Notes under the pieces: model-generated
Told to the model about the DNA's origin: nothing
The model's input: the letters and a program-made list of their open reading frames with translations, nothing else
Databases searched by the model: none
Made by a program: the position numbers and the translations under genes
In this document: positions 1 through 7,800 of the stretch, in pieces
How positions within the stretch are numbered: position 1 is the stretch's first letter
Layout: each line of letters opens with the position of its first letter
Origin: an uncultured Verrucomicrobia subdivision 3 bacterium
GTDB lineage: Bacteria > Verrucomicrobiota > Verrucomicrobiae > Limisphaerales > UBA11358
NCBI GenBank assembly: GCA_903847285.1
Contig: CAINDH010000112.1
Coordinates: forward strand, 1-12,419
Reading direction: 5' to 3'
DNA length: 12,419 nucleotides

Positions 1-1222
1 GTCCAGGCTGGTAGCGCGCGGTCAGGCGCGCGGCGGCCGCCAGCGCGGCGGCATCGTACGTCACGTGGTGGTGCTTCTCGTAGCGCTCGCGAATGCCGCC
101 GAGAATGGCGATGGTCTCATCGATGGAGGGCTCGTCGACGCGCACGGTCTGGAAGCGGCGCTCCAGCGCGGCGTCCTTCTCGATGGTCTTGCGGTATTCG
201 TTGAGGGTCGTGGCGCCGATGCATTGCAACTCGCCGCGCGACAGCGCCGGCTTGATGATGTTGCTCGCATCCATCGTGCCCTCCGCCGAACCGGCGCCGA
301 CGATGGTGTGCAATTCGTCAATGAACAGAATAACATTTTTCGCGCGACGGATTTCGTCCATCACCGCTTTGATCCGCTCTTCAAACTGGCCGCGATACTT
401 GGTGCCCGCGACCATGAGCGCGAGGTCGAGCGTGATGACGCGCTTGGTCAACAAAAGTTCCGGCACATTACCCGCGGCAATTTCCTGCGCGAGACCTTCG
501 ACAATCGCCGTCTTGCCCACGCCCGCTTCACCCAGCAGCACAGGATTATTTTTCGTGCGACGACAAAGCACCTGGATGACGCGCTCGATTTCATTTTTGC
601 GGCCGATGACCGGATCCATGTCGCCCTTGCGCGCGATCTCCGTCAAGTCACGACCAAAGGCTTTGAGCGCGGGCGTTTTGACATCGCCTTTTTTCTCTGC
701 ACCAGCGGCGGTTTTTTCTGCAGCCGGTTCGCCCGGCTGTTGCTGACCTTCCTCACCGGGTTGGGCAGCGAAGTTCGGATCCAACTCCTTCAAAATTTCC
801 TGACGGCACAACTCGATATCCACATCCAACGCACGGAGAACTTTCGCCGCCACGCCATCACCCTCGCGCAGCAAACCGAGCAGCAGGTGTTCCGTGCCGA
901 CGTAAGTGTGGTTGAGATTCTTCGCCTCCTTCTGCGCCAGCGCGATGACTTTCTTCACACGCGGCGTGTAGGGAATGTTGCCGATCATCTTCTGGTCGGG
1001 CCCGCTCGGCGTCTGCTTCTCAACTTCGAGGCGGACGGTTTCGAGGTCGAGCCCCATCTTCTGCAATACGTTGACGGCAACGCCCTGGCCCAATTTAATC
1101 AGGCCGAGGAGCAGATGCTCCGTGCCGAGAAAATTGTGGTTGAGACGGTCGGCTTCCTTGCGAGCCAACGCTAGAACTTGTTGGGCGCGCGGCGTAAAAT
1201 TGCTCATGGCTTCATCGCTCAT
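1..1222 (-). CDS. clpC: ClpC-type AAA+ unfoldase of the Clp protease (N-terminal part, cut by window edge)
   Basis: This is the ATP-driven unfoldase that feeds proteins to the ClpP peptidase in the cytoplasm. Read from ATG 1222, 407 residues are visible. Two Clp_N repeats come first, at about residues 10-75 and 85-150; both carry a GTEHLLLGL motif. A Q/E/P/A-rich linker follows (about 152-186), then the first AAA+ module with Walker A GEAGVGKT (231-238), Walker B VILFIDEL (297-304), a sensor-1-like IGATT (335-339) and the arginine-finger region ERRF (354-357). The middle coiled-coil domain and second AAA+ module lie beyond the left edge. An in-frame ATG at 1207 gives a start closer to ClpC homologues ([10 protein letters not shown]), so the true start may be 1207; neither ATG has a clear ribosome-binding site. 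ClpB is less likely because the N-domain and linker resemble ClpC, but the decisive middle domain is not visible. Confidence 0.96.
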   Translation of the reverse strand, partial: MSDEAMSNFTPRAQQVLALARKEADRLNHNFLGTEHLLLGLIKLGQGVAVNVLQKMGLDLETVRLEVEKQTPSGPDQKMIGNIPYTPRVKKVIALAQKEAKNLNHTYVGTEHLLLGLLREGDGVAAKVLRALDVDIELCRQEILKELDPNFAAQPGEEGQQQPGEPAAEKTAAGAEKKGDVKTPALKAFGRDLTEIARKGDMDPVIGRKNEIERVIQVLCRRTKNNPVLLGEAGVGKTAIVEGLAQEIAAGNVPELLLTKRVITLDLALMVAGTKYRGQFEERIKAVMDEIRRAKNVILFIDELHTIVGAGSAEGTMDASNIIKPALSRGELQCIGATTLNEYRKTIEKDAALERRFQTVRVDEPSIDETIAILGGIRERYEKHHHVTYDAAALAAAARLTARYQPG

Positions 1223-1236
1223 AATAAAAACACTCT

Positions 1237-1267
1237 GCTATAAATCGGCAGCTTTGTCCAACGCCAA
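1237..1267 (-). promoter_or_regulatory. weak sigma-70-like promoter candidate for clpC
   Basis: Read on the minus strand, TATAGC (plus positions 1237-1242) lies about 15 bases before the upstream clpC ATG, and TTGGCG (1262-1267) lies 19 bases further upstream. The -10 matches the consensus at four of six positions and the spacing is longer than ideal. No CIRCE-type inverted repeat or other heat-shock operator was seen. A chance match is quite possible. Confidence 0.2.
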
Positions 1268-1381
1268 GAGGGAAAAATCAGGAAAAGCGGACAGCCGCCT
1301 GCAGTGCCAGCGCCCAGCGGTTGAAATCACACCCAGAGTGGATTGAATAATACTGTGGATGTCGCGTTCAGAGCTGCGTTT

Positions 1382-1428
1382 CCCCTCACTTTGGACATCT
1401 CCCCAGGGGAGAGGGTCAAGATGAGTGG
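1382..1428. repeat. 47-bp imperfect palindrome, likely dispersed intergenic repeat
   Basis: The core TCTCCCC-A-GGGGAGA (1398-1412) is a perfect inverted repeat with a one-base centre. It is extended on each side by 16 bases (1382-1397 and 1413-1428) that pair at 11 of 16 positions. From memory, intergenic elements of the form 'cccctcac ... ctcccc/ggggag ... gtgagggg' recur in GC-rich Verrucomicrobiota and Planctomycetota genomes, and this looks like a decayed copy. Only one copy lies in this window, so repetition is inferred. Confidence 0.5.
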
Positions 1429-1636
1429 AAGTCGGCGTGCCAATTCTGCTGGCTACAGTTTTATTGAATTTGCGCTAGCCCCAAGCCGGGAGGTTTGCCC
1501 TAGCACCAACCATCATCGGAGCGGGAAACTGCTCCGGCGGTGTATCCTTTCAACATTTCGCTTAAAAAATCGGCTGGCTGGCCGAATTAAATTCTGTTAA
1601 ACCCCGTTGTTCCGGGGCACATCCGGCTATGCCGAA

Positions 1637-4084
1637 ATGAATCCAACTAAATTTCAAGTCCTACTGCTGGCAAACGATCCGAAGCTGGCAGAGGCGTTGT
1701 CGCTGGCCATCCGCATGGATGGCGGCAGTGTCGGCTTTGCCGCGAATGGCACGGAGGCGGCGCGCGCGCTGCAGACGCATCCACCGGACTTGTTGCTGCT
1801 GGATTTGAAATCCTGCGAGCCGGACAGTCTCAACCTGTTGCGCCAGCTCAAGCATCAGCCATTGCCCACGCCGGTCTTCACCATCGCGCTGGCACCGGTG
1901 ACGGATACCAACGCCGTGTTGCGCGCGTTTGATCTGGGCTTGAACGAACTCATTCACACGCCGTTCGAGGGCAGCGCCGTATTGCGCGCGCGCCTCCGCA
2001 GCGGGGTGATGACGAAACGCAAGATGGAAGAATCCATGCGCCGCGCCCAAGAACTCACTGATGCGGTGCGCGCGGCGGAGGCCAACTCCCGAGCAAAGTC
2101 AGATTTTCTAGCGGCGATGAGCCACGAAATCCGCACGCCGATGAATGGCGTCATCGCAATGACGGGGCTGATGATGGAATCCTCGCTCACTCCGGGTCAG
2201 CGCGGTTACCTGGATACGATTTACAACAGCAGCGAGTCGCTCCTGAAAATCATCAACGACATTCTCGACTTCTCGAAGATCGAGGCGGGGAAGATGGAAT
2301 TGGAAAGCCGTCCGTTTGATTTGCGCGCGGCCATTGAGGAATCACTCGACCTGCTCGCGCCGCGAGCGCTGGATAAGTCGCTGGACCTCGCCTATCAAGT
2401 GGACGAACGCCTGCCCGCGATGATTGACGGCGATGCGCAACGGCTGCGGCAGGTGCTGGTCAACCTGATCGGCAACGGTTTGAAATTTACCGAGCGCGGC
2501 GAAGTGTTTGTGCGCGTGCAAAAAATGCAGCTCACGCCCGCCGAGGCGGAAAATCCGCTGGCGATGCGGCTGCATTTCACGGTGAAAGATTCCGGCATCG
2601 GCATTGCGCCGGACCGGCTGTCGAAATTATTCAAACCATTTTCGCAGGCGGATGTTTCCACGGCGCGCAAATACGGAGGCACGGGATTGGGCCTGGCCAT
2701 CAGCCGTCGCCTCGTCGAGTTGATGGGCGGCAAGATGTGGGCGGAAAGCGTGGCGGATGAAGGTTCTACCTTCCATTTCACCATCAACGCGGCGGCCACC
2801 GCCGATTCCAAACCGCCGGCGCACACGGGCAAACTGGCGCGGCTGGCGGATTTGAAAATTTTGATCCTCGATGACAACGCCACGGCGCGCAATGTCCTCT
2901 TCGACCAATGTCGGCTATGGGGCATGTTGCCGCAAGCGGTGGAAAATTCCGCGCAGGCGATGGAGCTGTTGCGCAAAGGAAACGGCTTTGACCTCGCGTT
3001 AATTGATTTGCATCTGCAGGGCATGGATGGCCTCGCGGTGGCTGCGGAAATCCAAAAACTTCCCAGTGCGGCGATGCTGCCGATGGTGTTGCTCACGCCG
3101 ATGGGCAAGCGCAAAAGTAATTCCGAAGAAGTCCGCATCGTGTTCGCGCACGCAGTGCATAAGCCGGTGAAGCCAGCCCATCTCGCCTCCGCACTGGAAC
3201 GCGCGCTCTTAAGCCCGCGCATCCCGTCGCGTCCGCCGGAACCCCTCCAGCCGGTGCAACTGCTCTCTGAAACGCTGCCGCTGCGGATTCTTTTGGTGGA
3301 TGACAACGCCATCAACCAAAAAGTGGCCGTCCGCATTTTGCAACAGCTCGGCTATGCGCCGGAAGTGGCGGGCAACGGTCGCGAGGCGCTGGACTGGCTG
3401 GACAAGCAGCCGTTCGATTTTATTTTCATGGACGTGATGATGCCGGAGATGGACGGCCACGAAGCCACGCGGGTGTTGCGCAAGCGGCAGATGGCGAGCG
3501 ACCACGCGCATTATCCCCCGCGCATCGTCGTTTGCGCGATGACGGCGCTCGCGATGGCGGGCGACCGCGAGAAATGCATCGCCGCCGGTATGGATGATTA
3601 TCTGGCGAAGCCCGTGCGCCCGAAAGATGTCCGCGATATGCTCGAACGTTGGGGCGGAAAAATGATGGCCGAGACCCAAAAGACCGTGCTTAAGCCCGGC
3701 GACATTTCCGCCACCGAACCCGCCGTGGATATGGATCGGATGCTGGATTTGACTGACGGCAACCACGACAGTTTGCGTGAGCTGGTGGAAATGTATCTCA
3801 AACAGACGCACAAACAATTCAGCCAGATGCAGGAGGCTATCAGCAGCGGCAACGCCGATGCCCTGCGCCGCGTAGCGCACAGTTGCGCGGGCGCGAGCGC
3901 CACACTGGGGATGACGCACCTCGTGCCAAAGCTTCGCGAGCTGGAAAAAATTGCGGGCGCCGGGGCAGTGACCGGCGCAGCGGGGATCCTTGCCCGCGCC
4001 GCGCAAGATTACACCGCCGTCCAGGAATTTCTAAAACTCAACCCCGAACTCGCCCCTGTGTTCAAAAACTTTAACCCGGCATGA
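1637..4084 (+). CDS. soluble hybrid histidine kinase, REC-HisKA-HATPase-REC-REC-HPt
   Basis: An 815-residue cytoplasmic sensor kinase without transmembrane segments or a PAS/GAF sensor. Domains in order: an N-terminal receiver-like domain (about 6-122; D14 and D56 present, but the conserved Lys is T108); a short helical linker; HisKA with H163 in SHEIRTPMN; HATPase with N-box N276, G1 box DSGIGI (318-323), FKPF, and G2 box GGTGLGL (347-353); a second receiver (D412/D413, D457, K509); a third receiver (D555/D556, D599 in MDVMMPEMDG, K658); and a C-terminal HPt with H748 in AHSCAGAS, where the usual Lys is Ala. All catalytic residues of the kinase core are present. The frame also opens at TTG 1607, but ATG 1637 starts just before the first receiver strand. 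The stop overlaps the next gene's ATG (ATGA), so translation is probably coupled. With no sensor domain, input may come through the N-terminal receiver or a partner protein. Confidence 0.95.
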   Translation: MNPTKFQVLLLANDPKLAEALSLAIRMDGGSVGFAANGTEAARALQTHPPDLLLLDLKSCEPDSLNLLRQLKHQPLPTPVFTIALAPVTDTNAVLRAFDLGLNELIHTPFEGSAVLRARLRSGVMTKRKMEESMRRAQELTDAVRAAEANSRAKSDFLAAMSHEIRTPMNGVIAMTGLMMESSLTPGQRGYLDTIYNSSESLLKIINDILDFSKIEAGKMELESRPFDLRAAIEESLDLLAPRALDKSLDLAYQVDERLPAMIDGDAQRLRQVLVNLIGNGLKFTERGEVFVRVQKMQLTPAEAENPLAMRLHFTVKDSGIGIAPDRLSKLFKPFSQADVSTARKYGGTGLGLAISRRLVELMGGKMWAESVADEGSTFHFTINAAATADSKPPAHTGKLARLADLKILILDDNATARNVLFDQCRLWGMLPQAVENSAQAMELLRKGNGFDLALIDLHLQGMDGLAVAAEIQKLPSAAMLPMVLLTPMGKRKSNSEEVRIVFAHAVHKPVKPAHLASALERALLSPRIPSRPPEPLQPVQLLSETLPLRILLVDDNAINQKVAVRILQQLGYAPEVAGNGREALDWLDKQPFDFIFMDVMMPEMDGHEATRVLRKRQMASDHAHYPPRIVVCAMTALAMAGDREKCIAAGMDDYLAKPVRPKDVRDMLERWGGKMMAETQKTVLKPGDISATEPAVDMDRMLDLTDGNHDSLRELVEMYLKQTHKQFSQMQEAISSGNADALRRVAHSCAGASATLGMTHLVPKLRELEKIAGAGAVTGAAGILARAAQDYTAVQEFLKLNPELAPVFKNFNPA

Positions 4085-5271
4085 AAAAAATCCTAATCAT
4101 CGAGGACGACCAGATTGTCGCCAACGTTTACCGCAACAAGCTCGCCGTCGAAGGCTATAAGGTCGAGGTCGCCGTGGACGGCGAATCCGGCCTGCGCGTG
4201 ATGCGCACGTTCCATCCGAACGCGATTATTTTGGATTTGATGCTGCCGGGCATTTCCGGCGTGGACGTCATCAAGGAGGTCCGCAGCGAAACGGATTTTG
4301 CCAAGATTCCTATCATCGTTTTCTCCAACACTTACCTGACGAACATCATTCAGGACGCCTGGCGCGCGGGCGCGAATAAATGTTTGTCCAAGTCCAGTTG
4401 CACGCCCAAGGATGTCATTGAAGTCATCCGTCATACCGTGGGCGACAGCGGCGCGTTGCCGCAAAACAAGCCCTCCGCCGCCAACGATGCCACTCCGGCC
4501 AAGACCGCCGCGCAGTCAGCAGACAACGACGCGAAATTTCAGGAAGACCTGCGAAAGACCTTCGTAGATAATTTGCCCACCACACTCACCACGTTGCGCG
4601 CGGGAATGCAGGCACTCATCAAGGCGGACACGGATGTGGTGCGACTCAAGCAGGTCTATGAGCTTTACCGGCAGGTGCACACGTTGAATGGTAATTCCGC
4701 CATCGCCGGCCTCTCGCTCGTCGCGCACATGTCCTCGGCGGTAGAAGCGTTGCTCAAGGAAATTTACGAGAAGCCAAAAAACCTGAACCAGTCCACCACG
4801 CGCACCATTGCGGCTGCGGTGGATTTTCTTGGTCTGCTCTTTGACAAGGGCACGCACCCGGAACGCCAGGAAATTCCCGCCTCCAAAATCTTGGTCGTGG
4901 ACGACGAAGCCATTTCGCGTCGTGCCATCGTCTATGCGCTGGAAAAAGCGAAGTTGAAATCGGTGAACGTGGATGATCCGCAACAGGCGTTGCAACTGCT
5001 CACAGAAGGCGAATTTGACCTCATCTTTCTTGACGTCGATATGCCCGGCATGACCGGCTACGAACTGTGTGCCAAGCTCCGCGCCCTGCCCCAGCATAAG
5101 AAAACTCCAGTGGTTTTCGTGACGAGCCTCAACGACTTCGAGAACCGCACCAACTCTACGATGGCCGGCGGCAACGACTTCATCGGCAAACCGTTTCTCT
5201 TCATTGAACTGACGGTCAAAGCGCTCATCCACGTTCTGAAAGCCAAGCTCCAGCCGCGCCAGCCCGTCTAG
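4081..5271 (+). CDS. REC-HPt-REC phosphorelay protein
   Basis: A 396-residue soluble protein, probable partner of the overlapping upstream hybrid kinase. The N-terminal receiver (about 1-120) has D9/D10, phosphoacceptor D52, S82 and K104. A low-complexity Ala-rich linker (about 125-148) follows, then a helical module (about 150-255) resembling a CheA-P1/HPt domain, with candidate phospho-His H200 in VHTLNGNS; the Lys usual in HTLKG is Asn here. The C-terminal receiver (about 270-390) has D274/D275, D318 in LDVDMPGM and K370 in GKPF. No DNA-binding, GGDEF, EAL or phosphatase domain is present, so the protein should pass phosphate onward or act by protein-protein contact. The target is not visible in this window. 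Confidence 0.92.
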   Translation: MKKILIIEDDQIVANVYRNKLAVEGYKVEVAVDGESGLRVMRTFHPNAIILDLMLPGISGVDVIKEVRSETDFAKIPIIVFSNTYLTNIIQDAWRAGANKCLSKSSCTPKDVIEVIRHTVGDSGALPQNKPSAANDATPAKTAAQSADNDAKFQEDLRKTFVDNLPTTLTTLRAGMQALIKADTDVVRLKQVYELYRQVHTLNGNSAIAGLSLVAHMSSAVEALLKEIYEKPKNLNQSTTRTIAAAVDFLGLLFDKGTHPERQEIPASKILVVDDEAISRRAIVYALEKAKLKSVNVDDPQQALQLLTEGEFDLIFLDVDMPGMTGYELCAKLRALPQHKKTPVVFVTSLNDFENRTNSTMAGGNDFIGKPFLFIELTVKALIHVLKAKLQPRQPV

Positions 5272-5326
5272 GATTTCGGCGGCAGTCAAACCGACCGCTT
5301 AAGCCGATAGCACGTCGTTATTTGGA

Positions 5327-6991
5327 GTGCGGCTTGACCCATCATCCAGCCAAAGTCAGAATGTCACCCACATTTTGAAATCACGTTTGGCCAATTATTT
5401 CGCGGGATTGTTCCTCACCTGCTCCACGCTGACCGCCGGCGCAGGCGGCGAGGAAGTCGTGGTCATCTACAATTCACAGATGCCCGGCTCGAAAGACATC
5501 GCCCAGCACTACGCGGCGATGCGGCAAGTTCCCGCCACTCAAATTTTCAGCTTTTTGCTGACGACGAACGAAGTCATAACGCGGGAAGAATTCACCGATA
5601 AACTTCAACTACCACTCGCCGAAAAACTGGAGTCAGCCCGGCTTTGGAAATTTGGCAAAGTAAATATTCCCGCCATCACCAGCCAACCGGAGCACACGGA
5701 AACCCGCGTGGTGGAATCGAAAATCCGCTACGCCGTCCTCTGCCATGGCGTGCCCTTGAAAATCGCGCCGACTTCCATTCCAGAAAAGGTCGCGGCTAAA
5801 ATTATCCAACCGGAATTTCGACGGAACGAGGCGGCGGTGGATTCCGAACTAGCCTGGCTGCCGCTAGTGCGCAACGAAGTGGAATTGACCGGCCCGCTGG
5901 CCAACGCGTTCTACGGAACGACCAACCGCGCGCTCTTGCATTGCACCAACGGGTTGCTGCTTGTCTCGCGTCTTGATGGCCCATCGCCGGAAATTGCCCG
6001 CGCCCTAGTGGATAAGGCAATGGCGGCGGAGAGCAATGGTTTCTGGGGACGCACTTATTTCGACACACGCGGGCTGCCGAAAATCGATACCAATTATTTC
6101 CTCGGCGATGCTTGGATACTCACCGCTGCGGAAATCTGCCGCCAACAAGGTTTCGATGTGGAGACCGATACGAACAGTGAGACGTGGCGCGCGTGGGCAC
6201 CGATGAGTCAAATCGCCTTTTACGCGGGCTGGTATACGGGCGGGGCGGATGGGCCGTTCATCGAGCCGCAAGTGGAATTCATGCCCGGCTCGTTCGCGTA
6301 TCATCTGCACTCATTCAGCGCGGAGACGCTGCGGTCGACAAAGTTCAACTGGTGCGGCCCCCTGCTCGCCCAAGGCGCTACCTGCACCATGGGATGCGTG
6401 TATGAACCCTATTTGCAACTGACGCCAAACATCGCTGGCTTCGCGCAAAACTTCTTTGGCGGCTGGACTTTTGGCGAAAGCGCCTACGCTTCTCAGATTG
6501 CCCTGTCCTGGCAAACTACCGTCATCGGCGACCCGCTCTATCAACCATTCAAAAAAACGCCGACGGAGTTACACACCGAACTTGCCCGCCGCGCCAGCCC
6601 GCAACTGGAATGGTCATTTAACCGGCTGATGAATCTGGATCTGGTCCACGGTGCACGCACGGGGCAACTTACCGATTTTCTTGAAGGCAATCCGCTGACC
6701 GCAACCAGCGCCGTGCTGACAGAAAAACTCGCACAATTCTATGAAATGCAGGGCAAGCCGAGTTCAGCAATCGATGCGTGGCGGCGAGCGCTAAAGCTAA
6801 ATCCCTCACCGCACCAGCGCATCCGTTTGCATCGCATCCTGGCAGATAAATTACAGGCGGCAGGGCGCGATGCAGAGGCTGCCGATAACTGGCGGCAGCT
6901 TATTGCTGAATCACCGGACGACGCGGACATTCCCGCCACCAAAGCTCGCCTCCAGCAACTCGAACAAAAAATCGCCGACCAGAAAAAATAG
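5327..6991 (+). CDS. secreted TIGR03790-family protein with C-terminal TPR-like repeats
   Basis: This 554-residue protein of unknown function looks like the TIGR03790 family, seen mainly in Planctomycetota, Verrucomicrobiota, Acidobacteriota and myxobacteria. Matching features are an opening beta-strand VVVIYNSQMP, the sequence RYAVLCHGVPLKI (GVPLKI 141-146), AVDSELAWL (VDSEL 171-175), an FYAGWYTGG segment, and a closing VIGDPLYQPF (GDP 401-403). A hydrophobic stretch near residues 24-40 looks like a signal peptide, so it is probably exported. The C-terminal end (about 467-545) forms two or three TPR-like helical pairs, which points to protein binding. The start is uncertain: GTG 5327 or TTG 5375, the latter giving a more typical signal peptide (MKSRLANYF). 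The stop TAG is preceded by six A residues and followed at once by tatD. The biochemical role of the family is not known to me. Confidence 0.85.
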   Translation: MRLDPSSSQSQNVTHILKSRLANYFAGLFLTCSTLTAGAGGEEVVVIYNSQMPGSKDIAQHYAAMRQVPATQIFSFLLTTNEVITREEFTDKLQLPLAEKLESARLWKFGKVNIPAITSQPEHTETRVVESKIRYAVLCHGVPLKIAPTSIPEKVAAKIIQPEFRRNEAAVDSELAWLPLVRNEVELTGPLANAFYGTTNRALLHCTNGLLLVSRLDGPSPEIARALVDKAMAAESNGFWGRTYFDTRGLPKIDTNYFLGDAWILTAAEICRQQGFDVETDTNSETWRAWAPMSQIAFYAGWYTGGADGPFIEPQVEFMPGSFAYHLHSFSAETLRSTKFNWCGPLLAQGATCTMGCVYEPYLQLTPNIAGFAQNFFGGWTFGESAYASQIALSWQTTVIGDPLYQPFKKTPTELHTELARRASPQLEWSFNRLMNLDLVHGARTGQLTDFLEGNPLTATSAVLTEKLAQFYEMQGKPSSAIDAWRRALKLNPSPHQRIRLHRILADKLQAAGRDAEAADNWRQLIAESPDDADIPATKARLQQLEQKIADQKK

Positions 6992-6993
6992 TT

Positions 6994-7800
6994 CTGGCCG
7001 TTTTTTACGACACTCACGCGCACCTCGATTACGATGATTACAAGCCGGATTTTGAGGAAGTCCTCGCCCGCGCACAGGCGGCGGGTATCACGAAGATTAT
7101 TTCCATTGCCACCGACCTCGCCAGTAGCGAGCGAGCCCTCGCGCTGTCGGAAAAACACGACCAGATTTACGCGGCCGTCGGCTGGCATCCGACTAACGCT
7201 CACGAAGCGCCGGCTGATATCCGCCTCAAACTCCGCGAACTTGCGCGCCATCCCAAAGCGGTCGCCATCGGCGAATGTGGTCTGGATTACTACCGCCTAC
7301 CCAGCACGAGCGGCGGCAGCGCGGAAGACGACGCAAACTACAAACGTAAGCAGGCGGAAATTTTTCAGCAGCAGCTCGAAGTCGCGGCGGAATTAAAATT
7401 GAATTGCGTGATTCACCAGCGCAGTTCATTCGATGACCTCTTCTCACAAATCCAGCCGTTCGCCCAAAAAACTCTCGGCGTGTTCCACTGCTTCGGCGAA
7501 AGCGTGGATCGGTTGAAGAACATTTTAGACCTCGGCTGGCTCGTGAGTTACACCGGCATCATCACTTTCAAAAACGGCCAGAACATCCGCGATGCCGTGG
7601 CCGCAACGCCACATGGAAAATTCATGCTGGAAACAGACTGCCCGTATCTCTCACCCGTGCCGTATCGCGGCCGACGCTGTGAACCGGCGTATGTAAAAGA
7701 TATTTCCGAGACCGTTGCGCAGGTAAAACTCTGCTCGCTCGATGAATTGAGTGAAACAACCTGCCAAACCGCGCACGCATTTTTCCCAAAACTGCGTTAA
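6994..7800 (+). CDS. tatD: TatD-family metal-dependent hydrolase (probable DNase), non-canonical start
   Basis: A TIM-barrel amidohydrolase-type enzyme; TatD proteins are metal-dependent DNases, some acting as 3'-5' exonucleases in DNA repair. With the CTG at 6994 as first codon it has 268 residues, a normal length. All expected metal ligands are present: H8 and H10 in DTHAHLD, E94 in IGECGLDYYR, H141 in CVIHQR, H165 in FHCFGES, and D215 in LETDCPYLSP. The frame closes at TGA 6907-6909 upstream, and between there and TTG 7399 no ATG, GTG or TTG occurs in frame, although the conserved domain begins only four codons after 6994. Translation must therefore use a rare start (CTG 6994 or ATA 6988), enter by -1 frameshifting from the preceding gene, or the start has been lost. 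The protein body is intact and the family call is firm; the start is not. Confidence 0.9.
   Translation: MAVFYDTHAHLDYDDYKPDFEEVLARAQAAGITKIISIATDLASSERALALSEKHDQIYAAVGWHPTNAHEAPADIRLKLRELARHPKAVAIGECGLDYYRLPSTSGGSAEDDANYKRKQAEIFQQQLEVAAELKLNCVIHQRSSFDDLFSQIQPFAQKTLGVFHCFGESVDRLKNILDLGWLVSYTGIITFKNGQNIRDAVAATPHGKFMLETDCPYLSPVPYRGRRCEPAYVKDISETVAQVKLCSLDELSETTCQTAHAFFPKLR

Larger units (their letters stand above)
1223..1636. other. non-coding spacer between divergent clpC and kinase genes
   Basis: This 414-base gap should hold the promoters of both divergent genes. The short open frames crossing it have no recognisable protein character. It contains a 47-base palindrome (listed separately) and several small hairpins: CGGAGC/GCTCCG at 1517-1522 and 1531-1536, TCGGC/GCCGA at 1570-1574 and 1581-1585, and CCCCG/CGGGG at 1602-1606 and 1613-1617. 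None of these is followed by a T-run, so I do not call them terminators. The stretch at 1560-1600 is AT-rich and may hold the kinase promoter, but I found no convincing -35/-10 pair. Confidence 0.6.

Noticed and set aside
65..1174. 369-codon open frame on the plus strand
   Set aside because: It lies opposite clpC, whose minus-strand translation has complete Clp_N and AAA+ motifs; the plus-strand product is low-quality and matches nothing.
975..1600. Two plus-strand open frames (975-1346 and 1343-1600) at the clpC start and in the spacer
   Set aside because: Products are arbitrary, the first is mostly antisense to clpC, and the second runs through the palindrome.
1607..1636. TTG 1607 as start of the hybrid kinase
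   Set aside because: The ten extra residues are not part of the receiver fold and the segment contains a small hairpin; ATG 1637 fits better.
2395..4006. Long minus-strand open frames opposite the hybrid kinase (2395-3336 and 3209-4006)
   Set aside because: Antisense shadows of a GC-rich gene with complete kinase, receiver and HPt motifs; His/Arg/Ser-rich products without domain character.
4516..5289. 257-codon minus-strand open frame opposite the REC-HPt-REC gene
   Set aside because: The plus strand carries two full receiver motif sets; the antisense product has none.
5272..5326. Terminator between the phosphorelay and the TIGR03790 gene
   Set aside because: Only a loose TCGGC/GCCGA pairing across a 22-base loop was seen, with no T-run.
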